Shown here: positions 58,050 through 64,000 of the stretch, piece by piece
How positions within the stretch are numbered: position 1 is the stretch's first letter
Layout: each line of letters begins with the position of its first letter
Assembly (NCBI GenBank): GCA_030280995.1
Contig: JASXTE010000015.1
Location: 28,029,001 to 28,093,000, forward strand
DNA from: Hemileia vastatrix
Lineage: Eukaryota > Basidiomycota > Pucciniomycetes > Pucciniales > Zaghouaniaceae
DNA: 64,000 nt
Reading direction: 5' to 3'
The notes under the pieces: generated by a model
The model's database searches: none
Told to the model about the DNA's origin: nothing
What the model saw: the letters and a program-made list of their open reading frames with translations, nothing else
Program-made: the position numbers and the translations under genes

Positions 58050-59952
58050 TATTTATCAAAAATTGAAATAAAGAATAAAAACATAATTTTATTTACCTTT
58101 AATTATTTAAATATAGAGTATTTTCAGAATGCATTGTGGTTACTTGTGAAGGTTAGAAGATTTGAAGTTGGATTTATGAGTTTTTAGAAGGGCAAATATT
58201 GTAAAATTCTTTCACAAATATTTATTTCATAGTTTCAAATGTTGAAATCTACAAACTAATGGGATTTAAAATTATATTGAGATTTAAAATCTGTTTTCTA
58301 CTCAAGTAAAATAAAATAAAATGATGATATCAAAATTGAAATTAAGTTTTAACTTTTGATATGCTCTATCTTCAATTTTATTGATAGTGCATCAAAAATT
58401 TAATAATATTTTTTTCCTTCATCACTTTTTACATAAAAGATAGTTTTATCATTTTATGAATTAAAGATTGCTTATATAAATTTAACATCTATGTCAACTG
58501 TTTATGACTATTAATCTATATAATAAATTTTTTAGAAGAAAAAATAACATCAGTATATACTGACTTTGAAATTATTCAATTTAAAATAGTTTACAGGTAG
58601 ATAATGAAGGGTGATTTCATTTTTGAATATGAATTATAGAAGTCTTATTTTGTCAATTTTAATTCTTTTTGAGCTCAAATGTATCCACTGCAACTTATGT
58701 AAGAATAAAAATTATTTTTATTGAAATTTACATGAGAAAGTATGCCTATTATTCAAAATCAAACTTGCTCTAATGGTGTTTTTCAATCATTATTTCCATT
58801 CATAACAATAAAAAATATTTCAATTTGCTGATGTTTTAGTTTTTGATATCCACAAGTTTATATCTCAGGTGTACTATTCACAAAATTATTAAAAATATAA
58901 TTTTCGAAATACATGATAAACTTGAAAGTGAGGGGGCATTAAATTTTTAAAAATGAATTCTAAATTCAGGATGGATAGTATTTTTTCTATTTTCACAAAT
59001 GAACAATTTTTTGTTTCAATTAATCCAGAAAGAAAATTTTGTTGTAAGCATATTATATTATATTTATTATGATTTTAAATACTATATTTTCAAGATTTGT
59101 GTTTAATATTTCCTGTGAAAGTTAATGTTAATGTGAATTTAAAGTAAGCTTGAAGAAATTTAATTAATAGGCATATTGGATATTTAAAATAATATTTTGC
59201 TCCAATCTTGAATCATCCTGGGCTAAAAAATATTTCAAATAAGGTTTTTGTGGGTCAATTTGGATTTAAGTAGGATTAAGTGAGGTTTAATAAAGGACAG
59301 ATAAAAGGCTAAATTCATTACTAGTGACTTTTTTCTCAAAATAGTTATAAAATATGTATCATTCTGGAATCAAGCTTCAATAAAGTTGAATTGAAACAGA
59401 GATAATTTCTAGCAGCCTAACACCATATTTACAAAGGTGTAAAATACCTCAAATATTACTCATAATATAGGAAGGCAAGGAATCTACAAAATTCACATTT
59501 CAAATGAGGATTTATATTTTGAATTTGAAATTGAGAAATGGAATACTATTTTCCAATTTAAATATCTATTAGTCATTTTACCAAAATTTTTCAGTAATCA
59601 GATTGAATTTTGATGGTATTTTGTTGTAGATTAATCATTTTGATGAGACATTTACTCAAAATTACTGGTTTCGTTTCTAATATTCCATGTGAAATTCATT
59701 ACGAATCTTTTTGAAAGTGAATAGTTGACATATTGGATATGCAAAAGCTTATGTTAGATCAAAGTGAGATCAAAGGGAGTTCAACTGATGATCAAATTAG
59801 GATTTTACAAGATCAAACGGTGATCAATGTAGGTTCATCTTGAGCTCAATTTGTGACAAATCTCTGACTAAATGTAAGGCCAAACAATTTCCTACATGGT
59901 GATGATGTGTGCATAATTCAAGAATAGATTTGTGGCTCAACGGAGTTCAAGC
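53976..59952. other. Right arm of the CACTA element, six kilobases without genes
   Basis: Strongly AT-rich, with no credible gene on either strand. Contains (AT)n runs at about 56268-56300 and 58017-58049. The last few hundred bases have several GATCAAA words (59755-59830). No obvious copies of the 44-kb-region palindrome or of the left subterminal repeats were seen. Confidence 0.7.
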
Positions 59953-59994
59953 AAGGGGTATTGCTAGCAATACCCCCCCATTTTTTCTGTGGTG
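59953..59994 (-). repeat. Right terminal inverted repeat of the CACTA element
   Basis: Reads inward on the minus strand from 59994: CACCACAGAAAAAATGGG, then the 22-bp palindrome (about 59955-59976). Followed outside by AAT 59995-59997 and gypsy-A coding sequence. Confidence 0.9.
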
Positions 59995-59997
59995 AAT

Positions 59998-60172
59998 CTT
60001 GAGAGAGAACAGAGACTTAATAAAAAACTTGATGAATACTTGCAAAGAAGAGAAGCATTAAAAAGAGAAAGTTGAAAATACACTTGGTATATCTCCAAGG
60101 GAGCTGACCTACTACAACCTGGGATTTCCTCATCTTGGGGAGAGGTTGTAGCACTAGGGTGATCAGCCCTTA
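59998..60172 (-). pseudogene. Start of the gypsy-A linker frame, cut by the CACTA insertion
   Basis: Minus strand, just after gag stops and in another frame: ADHPSATTSPQDEEIPGC, SRSAPLEIYQV, LCKYSSSF. This aligns with ADHSNVVISPQDEIPDCNRSADLEIIQV of gypsy-B at 22245-22340. The match stops at the AAT duplication and resumes at 15818 on the far side of the insertion. Confidence 0.8.
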
Positions 60173-62575
60173 TTACTCTGAAAAAGATAGACCCTGACTA
60201 GAGCCCAAGCCACACTCCAAAGAACCAGAGGCAGCACCCACTTCTTTCCTTCTCCTGCAACAATCCATGCACTGGCAAATTGAAGATAAACCAGGCCTGG
60301 TATCCCAACCATCCTCTCCAGGGGATGATAACCTCATGTGAAGTCTCCTTTCATCTTCACCAGTCAACTCCAAACTGATTCCCAAATCAAATTTATAACC
60401 AATTCTTGCCTGAAAATCCTGCAAGAATGGCCCACCCAAAACAGCTTTAACTGTTCTCTTAGCAATATAAAAATGAATCTTCCCTGAGGCTCCACCAACA
60501 TCTAACTTCACAAACTCAGAAGTTCCAACCAATTCAGTGACATGGCCACCGATCCCTCTCAAATTCCCACCAATACCAGTTTTGATGGGGAGGCCCAAAT
60601 TAGTAGCCTCAAAAAAAGAAATCAGGTTTATCTGAGTACCTGAATCCACCAATGACCTTGCCTCCCTGCCATTCAGAGTGAAATTGACATAACCCAGAGG
60701 AGCAGAAAAATGAGTTTCCAACCCCTCACCAAAATTTTCAGCAGAATCACAAATGTATTCCACCTCCCCAAAAGAAACTCTTCTCCTGGTCAAAAACTTT
60801 TTCTGTCTATCAGCCAACCCTGGACTGATAGCATACAATTCCCCATAAGAAAGTGAAACCTGACCCTGATTCATCCTTTCAAGAACAGAGTCCATAAAAT
60901 TAGATTGACCAGAAACCACTGGCCTCTCAAAGTGAGCCCGTGGCTTCACTACCTTGGTCCTAGAAGCTTCTTGAGGACCAGCACCACCAACAGATTTACC
61001 AATAACAGGAACCAAACCAGATCCCTCACCAGAACCTCTAACTCCAGCAGGCTTTGGCAATGAAGCCAAAGGGACATCCTCCTCAGAGTCAGAATCAACG
61101 TCCATTGGTATTGGCTCACCATTAATGTCCAATGCACCAAAACTAGGAGGGCCCATGTCAGCCATACCCTTCTGCATCTGGTACAGCTCCTCTTTACTGT
61201 ACCTCTTCCTAGCTGCACTCAGCTTGGGATACACCTTTGAAGCATTTGGCTTTTGTTGGGCCTGAGAACTTCTCTTAGACCTTCCCACCTTCCCTGCTTC
61301 CACATCATAAACACCAGCCAAGCATTCTCCACTTGACTGTCCACCACAGGAATACAACTCCAAACCACCAAAGGAAGTAGAAAAAGAGACCTTATTGACC
61401 TCCTTCCCCTTTCCCTTGATGTCATCATCCTCCTTACCTGAAGACTTCCCCTGATCAGGAATCTCCTCAAACCTTGGCCTCCTTTGATTGAGACCACCCC
61501 TTCCCCTGACCAAATCAACAGGATCCTGCCCCTCACTGGGCTTCACAAATGATCCATCAGGGAACTTGAAAACCCTGTCATCTAATTCCACCTTTCCTTC
61601 AGACACATCCCTGTTCAATGCCCAACAATCATTGGACCTGTGCCCCCTCCTGCTGCAATAAGAGCAGACCCAAGGATCACTCCTACCAGCCCTCCTATCA
61701 AAATATTTAGGCTGAAAAGGTGCCTTATTGACCTTCTTAGCCTCCTGAAAAAAAATATGCAGCTGCTTTGTGAGATCAGCCAACTGCTCCACCACTGGGT
61801 CCCTCTCCTGTTTGGGAGCCTGCACCATATTCTTCTCCTCCTTCTTCACCCTAACTTCCTCTTCAGACAAAGCCTCACTGACGTTGCTGACATATTTGGC
61901 ACACCCCTCCTGATAAGTGTCCACAGCCAATAACTTAAAATGGGCCTCAACAGCCTCCTTCACCTTATCCAAGGCAGGCAACTTCTGGTCCCCATTAGAA
62001 AGAGTCTTCATCAAGTCCCTCCTTGACAGCTCCTTCAACACATCTATCCTGACATCTCTAGCCAGGGCAGACCAAAAAACATCCTTGGCAGAATTTTCAT
62101 GTGCCAGCTCCTCCACTTCCACCAAGTATTTCACCACAGGATCAAACTGTAGCAGAAACTTTCTGTAACTATGCAAGTTATCAACACCATCATAAGATTG
62201 CCATTCACTGACAACCTTTTTCAGATCCACCATAGTGAACCTGAAACCCCATCTATCTACCATCTCCCTACACAATAACTTCCAATCCTTCTTCTTGTAG
62301 TCAGACATGGCCACAATCTCCTTCTCCACTTCCCTATCACCAATGAAGAAGATAATCTGCTTTACCATGTCCAGGTAAGAAGCACCGTCCACTCCAGAAG
62401 CAGCTTCATACTTCTCCAGAAACCACTTGACATCATCCCCATTAAACTTGGTACCATCCCAAGTTTTAATCCTTACACACTCCTTGACCATCACAGCAGG
62501 AGGACCATCTCCCCCACTGACAGTCACCACAGGAATAGAGGAACCAGAAGCCATTCCTCCAGACCAAAACACCAA
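60173..62575 (-). CDS. Gypsy-A Gag with zinc knuckle and aspartic protease, intact frame
   Basis: 800 residues from 62575; ATG codons at 62575 and 62551 (MASGSSIPVV) are both possible. The N-terminal half is a capsid-like domain (VKWFLEKYEAASGVDGASYL, MVKQIIFFIGDREVEKEI). A CCHC knuckle CSYCSRRGHRSNDC lies at about residue 303. A basic/acidic linker follows. A retropepsin-like protease has ARSLVDSGTQINLIS, with DSG at about 645, and ends with AVLGGPFLQDFQARIGYKF. Gag coats element RNA and the protease would cleave the polyprotein. The frame is uninterrupted although pol is broken, so it could still be made from the 5' LTR. The gag-to-linker step needs a frame change, as the next frame begins after the TAA. 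Confidence 0.9.
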   Translation of the reverse strand: MVFWSGGMASGSSIPVVTVSGGDGPPAVMVKECVRIKTWDGTKFNGDDVKWFLEKYEAASGVDGASYLDMVKQIIFFIGDREVEKEIVAMSDYKKKDWKLLCREMVDRWGFRFTMVDLKKVVSEWQSYDGVDNLHSYRKFLLQFDPVVKYLVEVEELAHENSAKDVFWSALARDVRIDVLKELSRRDLMKTLSNGDQKLPALDKVKEAVEAHFKLLAVDTYQEGCAKYVSNVSEALSEEEVRVKKEEKNMVQAPKQERDPVVEQLADLTKQLHIFFQEAKKVNKAPFQPKYFDRRAGRSDPWVCSYCSRRGHRSNDCWALNRDVSEGKVELDDRVFKFPDGSFVKPSEGQDPVDLVRGRGGLNQRRPRFEEIPDQGKSSGKEDDDIKGKGKEVNKVSFSTSFGGLELYSCGGQSSGECLAGVYDVEAGKVGRSKRSSQAQQKPNASKVYPKLSAARKRYSKEELYQMQKGMADMGPPSFGALDINGEPIPMDVDSDSEEDVPLASLPKPAGVRGSGEGSGLVPVIGKSVGGAGPQEASRTKVVKPRAHFERPVVSGQSNFMDSVLERMNQGQVSLSYGELYAISPGLADRQKKFLTRRRVSFGEVEYICDSAENFGEGLETHFSAPLGYVNFTLNGREARSLVDSGTQINLISFFEATNLGLPIKTGIGGNLRGIGGHVTELVGTSEFVKLDVGGASGKIHFYIAKRTVKAVLGGPFLQDFQARIGYKFDLGISLELTGEDERRLHMRLSSPGEDGWDTRPGLSSICQCMDCCRRRKEVGAASGSLECGLGSSQGLSFSE

Positions 62576-62621
62576 AAAGAGCCAACCAAAGAAAACTGAT
62601 ATTCCAAAGAACTAGCAAGTT

Positions 62622-62645
62622 CTTCCCCACGTTTGGTGACAGAAA
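62622..62645 (-). other. Primer binding site region of gypsy-A
   Basis: In sense, directly after the 5' LTR (ends ...CTACA): TTTCTGTCACCAAACGTGGGG. It resembles the gypsy-B site (TGGCGCCCAATGTGGGG) in position and in the TGGGG end. Confidence 0.6.
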
Positions 62646-63736
62646 TGTAGACAATCCTATAGTACTAGCTATAGGCCTTGACCAAGGGAGTTGGAAAAAA
62701 ACCAGAGAGAAAATCCCCTGTCCCTTTAGAAAAATAGAGTGAGATTTACTTGCTATAGTAAGTTGGTTCCTGTTTTCTAAAGCCCCTTTTTCAACACACT
62801 TGACTGCTTGATGAGCCAAGAAAGTAGTCCCCAGACAGACTACCAGACCAAAGAACTGAAATGTAGACCAATGTCCACACCAGAGAAAGCAAAGATACTT
62901 GATGTAGGCTGCAAATCCACACCAGAGACAGCAATAATACTTGAAATAGCTTGCAAGACTATACCAGGGAACCTGTTGCTAAAGTTGAGTTAAATGAAGA
63001 AATAACCTTGCAACAAACACAGCCAATTGTGGCCAAAAACAGTGAAAACTGAGTGAGGAACAAGGATATCACCTCCGGATGGTTGTATGATAATTAAAGT
63101 TGCCCCAAACTGTCTTATTCACTATGTACACACAGACCACTATCTAAGAGCCCATGCACACCAACGAATTTGGCGCCTGTACCAGACAAATTGAATAAAA
63201 ACCCTCCAGAAGCGCTCCCCAACCTTCTAAAACAGAGATGGGCAGGCTGCCCAATGTCAGAGGTGCCGCCTGAAGCGGCCCGGCCTCCCTGAAGCCAGAA
63301 AACCAATAAAAACACCTAATCTACTTAAAAAAATTTACCACAACTATTAAAGCCCTTAAAACACAAAATTATGCTATAACAACATAGAGACATGAAATAT
63401 AGATCTAAATTAGCCCTATCTAATGGTACTAAGCACTTAACCCTAAGACTTAAGGTTAGCCCGTAAAACACGAAAAACAAAATTGAATAGCTATCTTTTG
63501 TAACTGAAAAATGAGGAAATGACCCCTTAAAACTTAGAATATGAAAAATATTATCAGGACATGAAATATAGAGAAAAACCGGGGCTATCCAATGATAGTA
63601 CCCACATACCTGTAGTCCCAATATTCACGGAATAAAACCAGAAAAATACCCAATTCTTCAACAGATGTCAATTAAGACATGCACAAACAGCGCCAAACAA
63701 CACAACAAAGGCCCTTGCTAATTTTGGAAGACCACA
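62646..63736 (-). repeat. Gypsy-A 5' LTR
   Basis: 1,091 bp, begins TGTGGTCTTCC (63736) and ends TTGTCTACA (62646) in sense. Partner of 6737-7827. Drives gag on the minus strand by position; no promoter box is singled out. Confidence 0.92.
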
Positions 63737-64000
63737 ATGCAAAATCAAAGACACCCAAAATAGAACAAAACACATGGAAGAAAGAAGTCTGATACTATGA
63801 ATTATCCATATTTGGACAATTGCAAGATAATGGTGTTTCCAGAAACCAGAAAAAACATGGCCACCTGATAGAAGGTGCCAATCCCTATCTTTGTCTTAAC
63901 TCAATTTCAGCTCAGCTGTAATTCTTCTGGAAAGACTGCGCACTGAACAATGAGCACACTAGCTTGCACAACATCAAATCAAATTTACTCTTAAATCAAA
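63737..64000. other. Flank beyond gypsy-A
   Basis: 264 bp starting with ATGC, the probable target duplication. No feature is recognised. It should be the continuation of the pre-insertion sequence that ends at 6736. Confidence 0.5.

Larger units (their letters stand above)
15819..59994 (+). mobile_element. Giant CACTA/EnSpm-type DNA transposon carrying SNF2 and TET/JBP genes
   Basis: Both ends carry an inverted repeat of about 40 bp: CACCACAGAAAA, a few variable bases, then GG and a 22-bp palindrome (GGGGTATTGCT and its complement). Outside each end is AAT (15816-15818 and 59995-59997), a 3-bp target duplication. CACTA elements are known for 3-bp duplications and ends beginning CACTA or similar, and for Tnp2-type transposases; a Tnp2 gene lies inside at 38508. 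The outer flanks are the two halves of gypsy-A, which independently proves the insertion. The span is 44,176 bp, about 27.0 kb without gypsy-B. Gene order: SNF2 (+), X (-), Tnp2 (+), X-prime (+), palindrome array, Y (+), TET/JBP (-), hairpin array. The membership of the cargo genes is an inference from their lying between the ends. Confidence 0.87.
6737..63736 (-). mobile_element. Gypsy-A: Ty3/gypsy LTR retrotransposon split by a 44-kb insertion
   Basis: The element reads on the minus strand: 5' LTR 63736-62646, primer site, gag 62575-60173, start of a linker frame 60172-59998, [CACTA insertion], linker 15763-14980, RT-RNaseH-integrase 14979-11879, 3' non-coding DNA with an antisense gene, polypurine tract, 3' LTR 7827-6737. 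The two LTRs are both exactly 1,091 bp, start TG and end CA. I read about five mismatches in the first 140 bp compared. The flanks are ACGC (6733-6736) and ATGC (63737-63740), a 4-bp target duplication if one C-to-T change at a CpG is allowed. Joining the two halves at the ATT shared by both gives a continuation like the matching stretch of gypsy-B (ATTCTCAATTATTTT at about 22338). Own length is about 12.8 kb. Confidence 0.9.

Noticed and set aside
57948..58187. Frame of 79 residues on the plus strand
   Set aside because: It spans an (AT)n microsatellite in AT-rich DNA and has no recognisable domain.
15819..59994. Starship-type giant element
   Set aside because: No DUF3435 tyrosine-recombinase captain is seen; inverted ends, 3-bp duplication and Tnp2 point to CACTA.
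15819..59994. KDZ (Kyakuja-Dileera-Zisupton) transposon because of the TET/JBP gene
   Set aside because: The transposase present has Tnp2 core motifs, and the ends and duplication length suit CACTA; no KDZ-type transposase was recognised.

Overview
The window looks like gene-poor, transposon-filled DNA from a basidiomycete fungus, most likely a rust (Pucciniales). The evidence is AT-rich non-coding DNA, GT-AG introns of about 60-120 bp, a fungal-type TET/JBP oxygenase, a Tnp2 transposase with the diction typical of basidiomycetes, and several long LTR retrotransposons. No bacterial gene or ordinary housekeeping gene is evident. The lineage is an inference; no species can be named from sequence alone.

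The layout is a set of nested insertions. (0) Bases 1-6736 hold a decayed PIF/Harbinger element: a Myb/SANT-like gene (+) and a DDE transposase (-), the latter broken by a solo LTR (4232-5296). (1) A Ty3/gypsy element, called gypsy-A here, lies on the minus strand from 6737 to 63736. It has two 1,091-bp LTRs, gag at 60173-62575 and pol at 11879-15763. (2) Gag and pol are separated by a 44,176-bp insertion, 15819-59994, bounded by inverted repeats that start CACCACAGAAAA and by a 3-bp duplication AAT. Those ends, and the Tnp2 transposase inside, identify a giant CACTA/EnSpm-type DNA transposon. (3) A second gypsy element, gypsy-B (19615-36814, +), sits inside an intron of one CACTA gene. (4) A Ty1/copia element (23291-28543, +) sits inside gypsy-B, with duplication AAAGA and LTRs differing at one base that I could find.

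Without its passengers the CACTA element is about 27 kb. From left to right it carries an HLTF/Rad5-like SNF2 ATPase gene (+), accessory gene X (-), Tnp2 (+), X-prime, a paralogue of X (+), a 2-kb array of about 20 palindromes, an unrecognised multi-exon gene Y (+), a TET/JBP-like 2-oxoglutarate/Fe(II) dioxygenase (-), a 0.6-kb array of about twelve different hairpins, and some 6 kb of AT-rich DNA without genes. A transposon that carries both a chromatin-remodelling-type ATPase and a DNA-base-oxidation-type enzyme is the most interesting system in the window. Most of its genes show at least one lesion or altered key residue, so this copy is probably dead or non-autonomous.

Both gypsy elements share unusual features beside their 3' LTR: an antisense, spliced gene with a Zn2Cys6-like zinc cluster; a roughly 20-nt motif (CCTCC..CAAGA....TAAACTGG) repeated in non-coding DNA and also in frame inside the coding regions; and a conserved hairpin. 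The copia polyprotein frame runs on into the 3' LTR, and its integrase has Asn in place of the second catalytic Asp.
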